42,526 nt of DNA from an uncultured Pseudomonadota bacterium (GTDB lineage: Bacteria > Pseudomonadota > Alphaproteobacteria > Rs-D84): contig CADARU010000006.1 in assembly GCA_902790415.1 (NCBI GenBank), positions 5,521-48,046 on the forward strand, written 5' to 3'. Under the pieces are notes generated by a model, which ran no database searches, was not told the origin of the DNA, and saw only the letters and a list, made by a program, of their open reading frames with translations. Position numbers and translations under genes: made by a program. This document shows, piece by piece, positions 14,290 through 22,293 of this stretch (position 1 is the stretch's first letter; every line of letters starts with the position of its first letter).

Positions 14290-15531
14290 TTACTTTGCGA
14301 AAGAATAGTCCATTTTCAAATGATCGGCATCATACGTTCCGTTCATAATCGCCAGTGTATCTTCAACGATAACCAATTCTTCATTTGTTGGAATCATAAA
14401 GATTTTAACGCGACTGTCATCTGCGCTAATTTCACATTCGCCCGCATCCAGGCGTGCCAACGCTTTGTCATTTTTGGCCGGGTCAATTTTGATACCCAGT
14501 TCTTCCAATCCTTCACAGAATTTGCCACGCAAATAATTATCGTTTTCACCAACACCGGCGGTAAATACCAACGCATCAACATGGCCCAGTTCCGCCATAA
14601 ATGCGCCGATATATTTTTTAACCATGTGTGTTTCCATTTCAATCGCCAATTTACAGTCAACATTTGTATCACGATTTTCTTCAACATCACGACGGTCGGC
14701 ATAGCATTTTGTAATACCCATCAACCCAGAATCTTTGTTCAAATGTTTTGTCATTTGTTCAGGGGTCAATTTTAATTGTTCCATAACATACAGCAATGCA
14801 CCCGCATCAACATCCCCCGGACGTGTTCCCATAACCAAACCGGCGGTTGGTGTCATACCCAACGTTGTATCAACCGCGCGACCGTTTTTGATTGCGACAC
14901 CTGATGCGCCCGAACCAATATGCATAGTAATCAAATTGCATTGGTTGGCCGGTTTGCCCAACATTGCCGCCGCGCGTTTTGAAACATACAAATGACTGGT
15001 CCCATGGAAACCATAGCGGCGTACGCCCAGGTTTTTATACCATGCTTCTGGGATTGCATAGCGATATGCATATTCCGGCATGGTTTGCAAAAATGCGGTG
15101 TCAAATACGGCAACCTGTTTCGCGTTAGGCAATGTTTGACGCGCACTTTCAATTCCCATCAGTGAAGCAGGAATATGTAACGGCATTAAACTTTTCCACT
15201 CTTCGATTGCGCGCATAACATCATCGTTAATTTCAACCGAAGAAGCAAACTTTGCGCCACCCATAACAACACGATGACCGATACCACGAATTTCGTTCAT
15301 GTCAATAGATGCTTCGCGTAACATAGACAAGACAACACTTAATGCCTCGTTATGATTTTTCATTTCGGTTACTTTCTTTTGTTTTGTGCCATCTGGATAT
15401 TTTTGTGTGATAAAAGAATCAGCCAAGCCGATTTTTTCTACATTGCCGCCAACGATTTGTTTTTTTGTATCCGCATCAAAAACCTGATATTTCAGTGAAG
15501 AAGAACCGCAGTTCAACGCCATAATATACAT
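14290..15531 (-). CDS. ackA: Acetate kinase
   Basis: AckA transfers phosphate between acetyl-phosphate and ADP, giving ATP and acetate, or runs in reverse to activate acetate. The 413-residue length is typical. The ASKHA fold signatures are clear: NCGSSSLK at residues 7-14, GHRVVMGG, FDTAFLQTMP, RRYGFHGTSH, and later GMTPTAGLVMGTRPGDVD and TAGVGEN. The start has AAAAGGAAAG close upstream and a near-consensus promoter. The usual partner pta (phosphotransacetylase) is not adjacent. Together with the fused carboxyltransferase elsewhere in the window it shows acetyl-CoA/acetate metabolism is retained. Confidence 0.97.
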   Translation of the reverse strand: MYIMALNCGSSSLKYQVFDADTKKQIVGGNVEKIGLADSFITQKYPDGTKQKKVTEMKNHNEALSVVLSMLREASIDMNEIRGIGHRVVMGGAKFASSVEINDDVMRAIEEWKSLMPLHIPASLMGIESARQTLPNAKQVAVFDTAFLQTMPEYAYRYAIPEAWYKNLGVRRYGFHGTSHLYVSKRAAAMLGKPANQCNLITMHIGSGASGVAIKNGRAVDTTLGMTPTAGLVMGTRPGDVDAGALLYVMEQLKLTPEQMTKHLNKDSGLMGITKCYADRRDVEENRDTNVDCKLAIEMETHMVKKYIGAFMAELGHVDALVFTAGVGENDNYLRGKFCEGLEELGIKIDPAKNDKALARLDAGECEISADDSRVKIFMIPTNEELVIVEDTLAIMNGTYDADHLKMDYSFAK

Positions 15532-15564
15532 ATTCTTTCCTTTTGGTTGATTGTTTATGCCGAA

Positions 15565-15593
15565 ATTTTAGCACCCGTATTTTCCGATTTCAA
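15565..15593 (-). promoter_or_regulatory. Promoter of ackA
   Basis: Minus strand: -35 TTGAAA (15588-15593), 17-base spacer, -10 TAAAAT (15565-15570). Confidence 0.65.
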
Positions 15594-15620
15594 TACAAAA
15601 ATCCCCACCAAACGGCGGGG
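15594..15620 (-). terminator. Terminator of the 779-residue gene
   Basis: On the minus strand CCCCGCC-GTTT-GGTGGGG forms seven pairs including one G-U and is followed by ATTTTTGT. It stands 7 bases after the stop. Confidence 0.85.
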
Positions 15621-15627
15621 AAGATAA

Positions 15628-17967
15628 TTATGCAGCCATACCATAATTTTGTTGGAATCTTTGCAGTTTTGCTAATGCATCAGTATTTGTTTTGTTTTTC
15701 GCATTTCCCAAAGACCAATCGTACAACGGACCAGTATGTGAATCACGTCCTGTTTCTAGGAAGTCCCAATACGACATTAACTCTTTGTAAACGTCAATGT
15801 TCTCTTGACCCCAATTGTTCAATTTTTCTTCGTTGGCTTTCTGTTTGTTTTCCCATATCTTTACCTCTGAATTCGCATTTTTATAGGCATCTAACTTTTC
15901 TTTCCGATTATTCTTATCTTCGTGGGTGACATCGTATTGGGACTTTGCGTTGTTCATTGCCATTCGCAAATACGTCAGGTTTAAATTAGCGCGTTCTTTA
16001 TTGATTTCGTCTTCAGACGGCATTCCTTGTAGTTGTTGTCGTAATTCCGCGCGTTGATGCAACAGATGATTTTTTTCTTCTTCTTCCAGAGAGGTGTCTT
16101 TTAACAATTCACCTATGCTAGCAATCCTATCTGTGATACTTTTTCTTTGTTCTAATTGTGCATCAAATTCCGATGCTTTTTGGTTTGCTGCGTCATATTT
16201 TTCTTGCCATTCGTTATATTTTTTCTGTGCCTTGTATTCCGCTTCATCTGCTTCTTTTTCTTTGTTTTCCAAATTAGCTTTCAGATTTTCGTCATCTGCC
16301 AACCCCAAGTTGTTCAATGCATTGCTACGCGCGGCGCGTTTATCGCGTAAATTTTGGTCTATTTCTGTTTTTTTGTCTTCTGCATCGCGATGTTTCTGTT
16401 CGGTATCATTTATGAATTTACCATGTTCATCTTTCATTGCTGCGCCGGTTTTATCTTTGCCAAATTCGCCATTAAATTTACTACCTGCTTTTCTGATGGT
16501 ATTCACCCCAATTGTGATGCCGTAACCTATACCCAGAAAAGCTGTATGGATTGTTTTATCCAATGCGGACATAACAAATTTAACGCCTTCATTTTTGTTC
16601 CATGATAATTTCTCGTTTGAAAACAATGTTTTTAAACTCTCGTCTTCGCGCAAAGTGTCCATAATTTTACTGGTGGTATTGCCGTATTTTATGATGGACA
16701 AAACTTCCATAGATATTTTTGCTTTTTTGATAATATCATTTTTGTCTTTTGGGTTTTCTTTTGCTTCTTTGGTGGCCTTGATAATTAATTCACGTATCAA
16801 ATGTTTCATTTGCCACCCGTTTTTCAGGGCTCCCTTAAAAGCCTTGGACATTTGTGGATCGGATTGAAATTCTTTTAATGAACTGGTTAACCATTCAAAC
16901 GCCAAACGTGCATTATTTGTCACATTTAAACGCTTTGAAATGTCGCCAGATTTAGAAATCAAATCATCCAAACCATCGGTTGGTTTAAATTTTGCTTTGT
17001 CTATCGCCTTGCAAATATCTTTTGATTCAGGATTCAGATGAATTCTGTCGCCCTTGAACTTAACGTATTTTTCAAGATAACCTTCGTATGTATCGGATGA
17101 TAATTTTTGAATTTGTTGTGGAAAACTTAATTGGTCTTCGCGTTTAGGTGGTATTTTTTCTTTGTCTATCTTTTTTTCTGCGGAATTTATTGAAGCAGAG
17201 ATTTCACTATCTTCGTCCTCATATTTTTTGAATGCATCACGAATCTTGGATTTTTTATATAATGGTGTCAAAAAACCATTATCTTGCAAACATTTTTGTT
17301 TAAATTCTTTCAAGTTCGATGGGGTACCAGATTTGTCCCAACCCTTATCCGACACAATATAATCAACAGGGGGCAGATTGGGTAAACTTTGATTCTCAAT
17401 TTGATAATTATTCAAAGCATAAATAAAAGATTGTAGTTTTTTTTGAAAAGCTTCGCTTTTATCGAATTTATTTTTTTGTATTCCGTCTATAATTTTCGAA
17501 ATATCGTACCCTTCTATAACGATTTCATTGACATGTTCCTTCAAATCTTGTAAAAGCCCCGTTGCCGGTATGGTGTTGCCACTCTGTTCTACGGTTTTAA
17601 ATCTCGCTTTTTTCGCTGCCTGACCATATTTATCAAAAAAATCTTTGTGTTCGTCAATATATTCTTGGGTGTCAGAATCCTGTTTGTCGCGTTTATCGGC
17701 CAAATTCAAAAAACTTCTTTGAAAACTGTAAAATAGTTTTGTCCAATCTTCATCATCTAAATCTTTTGAATCTAAATTTGCAACATCCAACGCATTACCA
17801 TTTTGGACAATCAATTTTGCATAATCGCGTACGTCTTTGTCCAGACTGGTGTCGCCTTTGCGAACCCAATCTTCCAGTCGGGCCCAACGTTCAATGTCAG
17901 AGTAACGCATTTCTTTTAAGCGTTGAATCTTAAAAAATTTTTCTAAAAATTTTGACGTTTCGGACAT
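15628..17967 (-). CDS. Large coiled-coil protein of unknown function
   Basis: This 779-residue protein is unrecognised. There is no signal peptide. Residues 1-450 are mostly charged helices; about 465-490 is a short hydrophobic Gly-rich segment (TAFLGIGYGITIGV) that could insert in a membrane; about 510-740 is a long Lys/Glu/Gln/Ala-rich coiled coil. The ribosome binding site AAAGG and a perfect-spacing promoter (18009-18037) support expression. In layout it recalls the 1476-residue protein at 37483: soluble charged N-terminal half, hydrophobic Gly-rich middle, coiled-coil end. Such a layout is seen in structural proteins and in some secreted or membrane-inserting proteins, but nothing here shows which. 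Confidence 0.85.
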   Translation of the reverse strand: MSETSKFLEKFFKIQRLKEMRYSDIERWARLEDWVRKGDTSLDKDVRDYAKLIVQNGNALDVANLDSKDLDDEDWTKLFYSFQRSFLNLADKRDKQDSDTQEYIDEHKDFFDKYGQAAKKARFKTVEQSGNTIPATGLLQDLKEHVNEIVIEGYDISKIIDGIQKNKFDKSEAFQKKLQSFIYALNNYQIENQSLPNLPPVDYIVSDKGWDKSGTPSNLKEFKQKCLQDNGFLTPLYKKSKIRDAFKKYEDEDSEISASINSAEKKIDKEKIPPKREDQLSFPQQIQKLSSDTYEGYLEKYVKFKGDRIHLNPESKDICKAIDKAKFKPTDGLDDLISKSGDISKRLNVTNNARLAFEWLTSSLKEFQSDPQMSKAFKGALKNGWQMKHLIRELIIKATKEAKENPKDKNDIIKKAKISMEVLSIIKYGNTTSKIMDTLREDESLKTLFSNEKLSWNKNEGVKFVMSALDKTIHTAFLGIGYGITIGVNTIRKAGSKFNGEFGKDKTGAAMKDEHGKFINDTEQKHRDAEDKKTEIDQNLRDKRAARSNALNNLGLADDENLKANLENKEKEADEAEYKAQKKYNEWQEKYDAANQKASEFDAQLEQRKSITDRIASIGELLKDTSLEEEEKNHLLHQRAELRQQLQGMPSEDEINKERANLNLTYLRMAMNNAKSQYDVTHEDKNNRKEKLDAYKNANSEVKIWENKQKANEEKLNNWGQENIDVYKELMSYWDFLETGRDSHTGPLYDWSLGNAKNKTNTDALAKLQRFQQNYGMAA

Positions 17968-18008
17968 TGTGCACGACCTTTATTGTTCTCTTACAGCATT
18001 ACACCGAT

Positions 18009-18037
18009 ATTATAGTGCAAAAGGGGCGAATTTTCAA
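18009..18037 (-). promoter_or_regulatory. Promoter of the 779-residue gene
   Basis: Minus strand: -35 TTGAAA (18032-18037), 17-base spacer, consensus -10 TATAAT (18009-18014). The 5' UTR is about 35 bases. Confidence 0.75.
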
Positions 18038-18126
18038 GGGGAAAACAATGCACCCGGGGCCGTTTTTTTGATGTGGATCTCTTTCCGATGGTTGGGCGGG
18101 GTGGGGTATGGCATAATACAACACAA

Positions 18127-18807
18127 ATGTTATCAAATTTGCGCAAATTTTTTCTAAAAACTTTGCCGTATATGGTGTCGGTACTGGGCGGAATCATATT
18201 GTTTTCTATTTCAATGGATAATGTCAAAGACCCGGCCTTAGAGGCGTTAATCAGCAATATTTCCGCATCGCTGTTGGCGATACCATTGGTATTCTTGCTG
18301 TATGATTATACAAACACGCGCGTGTCGCGCCGATTGCAGGCGACGTTGCGCACCGGAATATATGACAAGGTTAATATTGTCGTTTTACACTTGGTGTTAA
18401 CTTTGCGCTGCATGGTGAAAATGCGTGGTCGTATAACACGTACAAATATCGGGAACTTGGCGGATTTGTCCGAACGGCAAATATTGCGCCGGTTGAATTT
18501 GCGTACTGATTATGTGGAAACATTGCACCAATATTATCAAGATTTAGAAAACCTGGTTCTGGGGTATGGCAAAGAAAATGTCTTTACATCGGAACAGTTG
18601 CGTTTGCTGTCTGATTTGGCACGCAATATTGCGCGTGTTGTGGGGGCGCATCGTTTGGGGGGAAATCGTCGTGCAATTGCACGACATATTAAAAATTCCG
18701 TCCAAGAGATTATGTATTGGTTGGATTCTGAACGTGAAATTTCCAATAATTTTAACCAAATGTTGGCTACTTCGGATGATAATACGGCGCGCGATAATAA
18801 AAAATAA
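18127..18807 (+). CDS. Two-helix membrane protein, unknown
   Basis: From the ATG at 18127 this gives 226 residues. Residues about 13-30 (PYMVSVLGGIILFSISMD) and 43-62 (ISASLLAIPLVFLLYDYTN) are membrane helices; the remaining 160 residues are a basic helical cytoplasmic domain rich in Arg and Leu. Function is unknown. The start is uncertain: in-frame GTG 18073 and ATG 18088 also exist, none has a Shine-Dalgarno sequence. An extended -10 (TGGCATAAT, ending at 18117) lies 9 bases before 18127, which would make the mRNA leaderless and is why I prefer that start. Confidence 0.7.
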   Translation: MLSNLRKFFLKTLPYMVSVLGGIILFSISMDNVKDPALEALISNISASLLAIPLVFLLYDYTNTRVSRRLQATLRTGIYDKVNIVVLHLVLTLRCMVKMRGRITRTNIGNLADLSERQILRRLNLRTDYVETLHQYYQDLENLVLGYGKENVFTSEQLRLLSDLARNIARVVGAHRLGGNRRAIARHIKNSVQEIMYWLDSEREISNNFNQMLATSDDNTARDNKK

Positions 18808-18885
18808 GCTTTTTTGATAAATTTTCTTGATTTTTGTTTTTTTATGTGTCAAAATGTGCGCCGAACATCTGGAAAGAAAAGTTTT

Positions 18886-18961
18886 GGGGCTATAGCTCAG
18901 TTGGTAGAGCAAATGACTTTTAATCATTGGGTCCAGGGTTCGAGTCCCTGTGGCCCCACCA
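18886..18961 (+). tRNA. tRNA-Lys (TTT anticodon)
   Basis: Cloverleaf with acceptor GGGGCTA/TGGCCCC (one wobble), D arm TAGCTCAGTTGGTAGAGC, anticodon loop CTTTTAA (anticodon TTT), T arm with GGTTCGAGTCC, discriminator A and encoded CCA at 18959-18961. It is the substrate of the LysS encoded 10 kb upstream. Confidence 0.97.
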
Positions 18962-18972
18962 CGAATAAGAAC

Positions 18973-18994
18973 CACCGCAAGCGCGGTGTTTTTT
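18973..18994 (+). terminator. Terminator of tRNA-Lys
   Basis: CACCGC/GCGGTG, six pairs, AAGC loop, then six T, 11 bases after the CCA end. Confidence 0.9.
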
Positions 18995-19211
18995 ATTCAT
19001 GCCATGGGATGAGAACCCGTTAAAAGCCACGTTAGTGGCGTGGGTTCGACAACAAGTAGATTTTGCGATATCGGGCTCCGCAAAATTTGAAAAAAATTTG
19101 TGGGTGATATACAGTGAAGCGAAATCGTCACGGTTGCCACGCAAGCAAAGCCGAGGGAATCCCTGTGGTGTCACCAAGAAAAATTAAGTCGGCGTTATGC
19201 CGATTTTTTTT
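18995..19211 (+). ncRNA. Candidate structured RNA after tRNA-Lys
   Basis: Between the tRNA-Lys terminator and a second terminator (19186-19211) about 190 bases carry a chain of hairpins. GAACCC (19013-19018) pairs with GGGTTC (19042-19047) around GCCAC/GTGGC (19026-19030, 19035-19039). ATTTTGCG (19060-19067) pairs with CGCAAAAT (19079-19086), extendable to 11 pairs with wobbles. CCAC (19137-19140) can pair with GTGG (19065-19168 region, at 19165-19168) around AGGG-AAT-CCCT (19054-19164 region, at 19154-19164). A 62-codon ORF (18999-19187) runs through it without a ribosome binding site. No own promoter is evident. I do not recognise the family; it could be a mobile or decayed repeat rather than a functional RNA. 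Confidence 0.4.
19186..19211 (+). terminator. Terminator ending the structured region
   Basis: TCGGC/GCCGA with weaker A-T and G-T extensions, a five-base loop, then eight T. No recognised gene ends here, which suggests that the preceding 190 bases are or were a transcription unit. Confidence 0.8.
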
Positions 19212-19228
19212 ACATCGTTTGGGATTTG

Positions 19229-19256
19229 TTGATTTTTTTAGTGTTTATGCTATGAT
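19229..19256 (+). promoter_or_regulatory. Promoter of the 118-residue gene
   Basis: -35 TTGATT (19229-19234), 16-base spacer, -10 TATGAT (19251-19256) preceded by TGC, an extended -10. Confidence 0.6.
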
Positions 19257-19284
19257 GGCGTACTAAACAAAAGGAAAACAAAAA

Positions 19285-19641
19285 ATGAAAAAGCATAAAA
19301 GAAGACAGTTAGAAATAAAAAAGCAGAAAAGAGAAGAATTGAAGAATAAAGAACAAGAACTAAGAATGCAGGAATTGCAACAGGTAAGACGTCAACAAAT
19401 GCAAAATAAAAACAACTATACCCCAGAAAACCTTCAAAGGAAAAGAGGCTGCTTATCTCTTACAGTGACACCAGAATTGTTGGTGCTTATATTATTAAGT
19501 ATTGCAATTGCTATTGGGGTCAAGGAATGCAAACGTAGTGATATTCGTTTGGAACGCGAAATCAAATTGCAAAAATTGTATGATTCTATTCTGCAACAGC
19601 ATATGATGGATACGGCAACGCTTGATCTTTCAAGAAAATAA
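19285..19641 (+). CDS. Small membrane protein with charged coiled coil
   Basis: This 118-residue protein begins with about 50 residues of almost only Lys, Arg, Glu and Gln (a likely coiled coil), followed by one hydrophobic helix at about residues 61-81 (TPELLVLILLSIAIAIGV) and a 35-residue charged tail with helical character. It has a good AAAAGGA ribosome binding site, promoter and terminator, so it is a real single-gene unit. Topology is probably N-terminus inside. No family is recognised; a scaffold or division-type helper is possible but unsupported. Confidence 0.75.
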   Translation: MKKHKRRQLEIKKQKREELKNKEQELRMQELQQVRRQQMQNKNNYTPENLQRKRGCLSLTVTPELLVLILLSIAIAIGVKECKRSDIRLEREIKLQKLYDSILQQHMMDTATLDLSRK

Positions 19642-19649
19642 GAATAAAA

Positions 19650-19673
19650 AAACGCCCATTTGGGCGTTTTTTT
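19650..19673. terminator. Bidirectional terminator
   Basis: AACGCCCA/TGGGCGTT, eight pairs, TT loop, flanked by an A run on the left and a T run on the right, so it can end both the membrane-protein gene and the convergent exported-protein operon. Confidence 0.92.
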
Positions 19674-20252
19674 TTAGAGTTCTTGATTTATAAAGAAATT
19701 GCATGTTGAATCATCTGCTGTGTATTCAGTGTAGCCGACAGATTCTTTTCCAACAGGCGATAACATTTGTCCCAACAACGCACAGTGGTCTTTACTTATA
19801 TCTTTGCATCCTTTCCTAGCTTCAAGTATTTTCCCGCCCAAGCCTTCGCACAGCATGCTTAATCTAACTTTTGTTTGGTTGTCCAATTTTGCAAGGGTTT
19901 CTTTGCCGTTTGTTCTCATTTTTATGCCAATTTTCTTGCCACTGGGATATGTACAAACGACACCTTCCTCACCTGGTACAGGGGAGCATGTCGGATTTGC
20001 ATCTTGGGCTTGTCCAATCATATCGGCTAAATCTGCGGTCCCTACAACATTTTCAAATGCGGATACACAATAACTGTCCAAAACATCCTGACTTTTTGAA
20101 TTACACGGATTGTTTGGAATACAACGGTCATTAAAAACGAAAGATCGACCTGTACTGTTGCATTTTGTAATTTGTTCCGCAGTTAGCGCATAAGAACTCA
20201 GCGCCACAAAAGAAGTGACAACACCAAAAAACATAATTTTTAATTTGTTCAT
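19674..20252 (-). CDS. Exported Cys-containing protein
   Basis: The start at 20252 (192 residues) follows AAAGGAGAAAAT; an in-frame ATG 45 bases upstream lacks one. Residues 1-22 are a signal peptide ending SSYA. The mature part has about ten Cys (for example CNSTG, RCIPNNPC, SYC, TCSPV, VCTY, MLCEG, GCKD, HCALL, TCNFF), suggesting several disulfides in the periplasm. It ends an apparent three-gene operon with two smaller exported proteins. The fold is not recognised. Confidence 0.78.
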   Translation of the reverse strand: MNKLKIMFFGVVTSFVALSSYALTAEQITKCNSTGRSFVFNDRCIPNNPCNSKSQDVLDSYCVSAFENVVGTADLADMIGQAQDANPTCSPVPGEEGVVCTYPSGKKIGIKMRTNGKETLAKLDNQTKVRLSMLCEGLGGKILEARKGCKDISKDHCALLGQMLSPVGKESVGYTEYTADDSTCNFFINQEL

Positions 20253-20269
20253 ATTTTCTCCTTTTTTTA

Positions 20270-20635
20270 TTAACAAATTTCTGGGAAATCTGCACAACTA
20301 TCCGCATCTTTCTTTTCTTGCGGGCTGTTATCTGCTTTTAATGTTAGTGTAGATTTTTTTGTGCTAGATTTTTCCTCGGCATATTTTTTATGCAGGGCGA
20401 TATTTCCCATTACACCGGCACCGGTACCCGCCAATGTGGCAATGCCAGCGACCTTGAAATTCTGACTGGATTTTTCACATGCCGCCAATTCGGCAGATTT
20501 TTTGTTATATTTTGCCTCTAGCTGACTAATCTCGTTTTCCAATTGTTGTAATTGATTTTGTATTTGGCGGACATCCAACGCAAATGCCCCGACCGAGCAA
20601 AACAAAACGGTAAAGATTGCAAATACATATTTCAT
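20270..20635 (-). CDS. Small exported coiled-coil protein with Gly-rich helix
   Basis: This 121-residue protein has a signal peptide (FAIFTVLFCSVGAFA), a heptad-like coiled coil at about residues 22-56 (QIQNQLQQLENEISQLEAKY), one Cys, a Gly/Ala-rich hydrophobic segment at about 62-82 (GIATLAGTGAGVMGNIAL), then a Lys/Ser tail with a terminal Cys. Its ATG overlaps the stop of the next gene upstream (20632) by four bases, so the two are translationally coupled. The neighbour has the same layout, so they are probably distant paralogues acting together. Confidence 0.78.
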   Translation of the reverse strand: MKYVFAIFTVLFCSVGAFALDVRQIQNQLQQLENEISQLEAKYNKKSAELAACEKSSQNFKVAGIATLAGTGAGVMGNIALHKKYAEEKSSTKKSTLTLKADNSPQEKKDADSCADFPEIC

Positions 20636-20991
20636 TTCTTGTCCGTTGTTTGATTTGCGTTTTTATTCTTTTCTTGTTTATCGTGCGCAACCTTTTGACC
20701 GATTGCCGTCGCCCCGGTTGCAACCACACCGATACCCCCCAATATGGTTGCGGTTTTCCATTTCTTTTTTTCTTGGGTACAAACTTTTATTTTTTCCTCT
20801 GTTGCCGCCAGTTCTTCAAGTAAAAAGTCACGATATTGTGTGCGTTCGCGGACCTGTGCTAATAATTCTTCCGCACTCTGACCCTGTGGCGCCGGTCCAA
20901 CGTTCTGTTGAACAATGCCAACCGATACATCCGCCATGGCGGATGAAAAGATAAATACAACCAACAAAGAGCAAAGCGATCCTTTCCTCAT
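20632..20991 (-). CDS. Small exported coiled-coil protein, paralogue-like partner
   Basis: This 119-residue protein has a signal peptide (LCSLLVVFIFSSAMA), a helical stretch with coiled-coil character at about residues 40-75 (EELLAQVRERTQYRDFLLEELAATEEKI), one Cys, a Gly-rich hydrophobic segment (ATILGGIGVVATGATAIG) at about 80-97 and a Lys/Asn-rich tail. It is the first gene of the three-gene operon. The layout matches its downstream neighbour. Gly-zipper-like helices can oligomerise in membranes; that is a possibility only. Confidence 0.78.
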   Translation of the reverse strand: MRKGSLCSLLVVFIFSSAMADVSVGIVQQNVGPAPQGQSAEELLAQVRERTQYRDFLLEELAATEEKIKVCTQEKKKWKTATILGGIGVVATGATAIGQKVAHDKQEKNKNANQTTDKK

Positions 20992-21054
20992 TTCTTTAAA
21001 TCTCTCGTGAAATATTATATCATAACTTTTAATACAAAAAAAGGGTTTTTTATT

Positions 21055-21522
21055 TTATCCCTTTAAAATTCGGGCCTTGGATTTCTCCCACTCGCGCCGT
21101 TTGATTGTTTCGCGTTTGTCTGCGCGGTTTTTGCCGTAACCGATGCCCAACAGCACCTTTAATTTGCCACGATTATTAAAATAGAATTTCAAAGGCACGA
21201 TTGTAGCGCCTTTTTCGGTCAATTTTCCAATCATACGGTTGATTTGTGCGCGATGCAACAACAGTTGTCGTGGCCTGCGCTCATCAAAGTTAACAATGCG
21301 TGCGGCGGTTGGCAATTTTTGAATTTCCACCCCGGCCAAGAATAAATTTGTTCCACGTTTTTGCACGAACCCATCAACAATTGTAACCAAACCATAACGC
21401 ACAGATTTTATTTCTGCGCCGGTTAATGAAATTCCGGCCTCGATAGTATCTTCAATAGAATAACTGAACCGCGCCTTGCGGTTTTCAGAAACTTGGCCAA
21501 ATTTTATCATGCTGCGTGGCAT
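21055..21522 (-). CDS. smpB: SsrA-binding protein SmpB
   Basis: SmpB binds tmRNA and delivers it to stalled ribosomes for trans-translation. The 155-residue length is typical. Signatures: ENRKARFSYSIEDTIEAGISLTG-type N-terminal barrel with AEIKSVR, then LLLHRAQI, and the basic tail KNRADKRETIKRREW. It is the last gene of the dac-to-smpB operon, starting 4 bases after the tatD stop. The start has no clear ribosome binding site, so coupling to tatD translation is likely. tmRNA itself is not in this window. Confidence 0.97.
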   Translation of the reverse strand: MPRSMIKFGQVSENRKARFSYSIEDTIEAGISLTGAEIKSVRYGLVTIVDGFVQKRGTNLFLAGVEIQKLPTAARIVNFDERRPRQLLLHRAQINRMIGKLTEKGATIVPLKFYFNNRGKLKVLLGIGYGKNRADKRETIKRREWEKSKARILKG

Positions 21523-21525
21523 AAT

Positions 21526-22293
21526 TTATAACTCTATTTTTGGATATAATTGTTTTACGTTTTCGATAATTATATCAGACATTTTTTCAAATGGTATATT
21601 TTTTATTTCTGCCAATACTTTTGCCGTTTCAACAACGTATGCCGGTTCACATTGCCGCCCACGATAGGGCACCGGTGCGCAATAAGGACTGTCGGTTTCG
21701 ACAACCAAACGGTCCAATGGAATACGCGAAAATGTTTCGCGAATATCACCGGCATTTTTAAATGTCAAAATACCACTGGCGGAAAAATAAAATCCGCGGT
21801 CCAGCATCTTTTTCGCCAAATTCCACCCCGATGTAAAGCAGTGCATAACACCACAAATATCTGGGAATCGTGCCAAAATTGCGGCGGTATCATCTTCGGC
21901 ATCGCGCGTATGAATCGCGACAGGCAATTTGTGATTACACGCCATTTCCAACTGTGATTCAAATAATTCCGCCTGGGCGGTGCGTGTATCAGATGTCATT
22001 TCATGATAATCCAATCCGATTTCACCAACACCTACCACGCGCGGATTGTTTAATATTTCATCAGTAATATAATCACGCGCGCAAATGCCGGCATGTTCCG
22101 GATGAATACCAATCGTTGCAAAAATATTTCTGTTTTCGTTGGCAATTTTTATTGCGGCGTTTATATCTTCCGGGTCGGCGGTCGGACAAATCAGGTACCG
22201 TACACCGGCATTTTCTGCACGCGCGATAACGGCATCTGTGCCACCGATTTGGGAAAAGTCATATGTCAGATGACAATGTGTATCTATAAGCAT
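21526..22293 (-). CDS. tatD: TatD family metal-dependent hydrolase
   Basis: TatD-type proteins are TIM-barrel, divalent-metal hydrolases with DNase activity, linked to DNA repair or quality control. The 255-residue length is standard. Metal ligands are visible: THCHL (His 6 and 8), GEIGLDYH (Glu), VAIHTRD, MHCFTS and VETDSPY (Asp). The start overlaps the end of holB by ten bases. In many alphaproteobacteria tatD follows holB and metG; here metG is absent. Confidence 0.95.
   Translation of the reverse strand: MLIDTHCHLTYDFSQIGGTDAVIARAENAGVRYLICPTADPEDINAAIKIANENRNIFATIGIHPEHAGICARDYITDEILNNPRVVGVGEIGLDYHEMTSDTRTAQAELFESQLEMACNHKLPVAIHTRDAEDDTAAILARFPDICGVMHCFTSGWNLAKKMLDRGFYFSASGILTFKNAGDIRETFSRIPLDRLVVETDSPYCAPVPYRGRQCEPAYVVETAKVLAEIKNIPFEKMSDIIIENVKQLYPKIEL

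Noticed and set aside
18544..18975. Minus-strand ORF over the tRNA-Lys
   Set aside because: Its start is the antisense of tRNA-Lys (GATGTRTLDP-type translation), a common artefact; the rest is antisense to the two-helix protein.
18999..19187. 62-codon ORF after tRNA-Lys
   Set aside because: No ribosome binding site, no recognisable domain, and it runs through strong hairpins; treated as part of a structured element. A database hit would change this.
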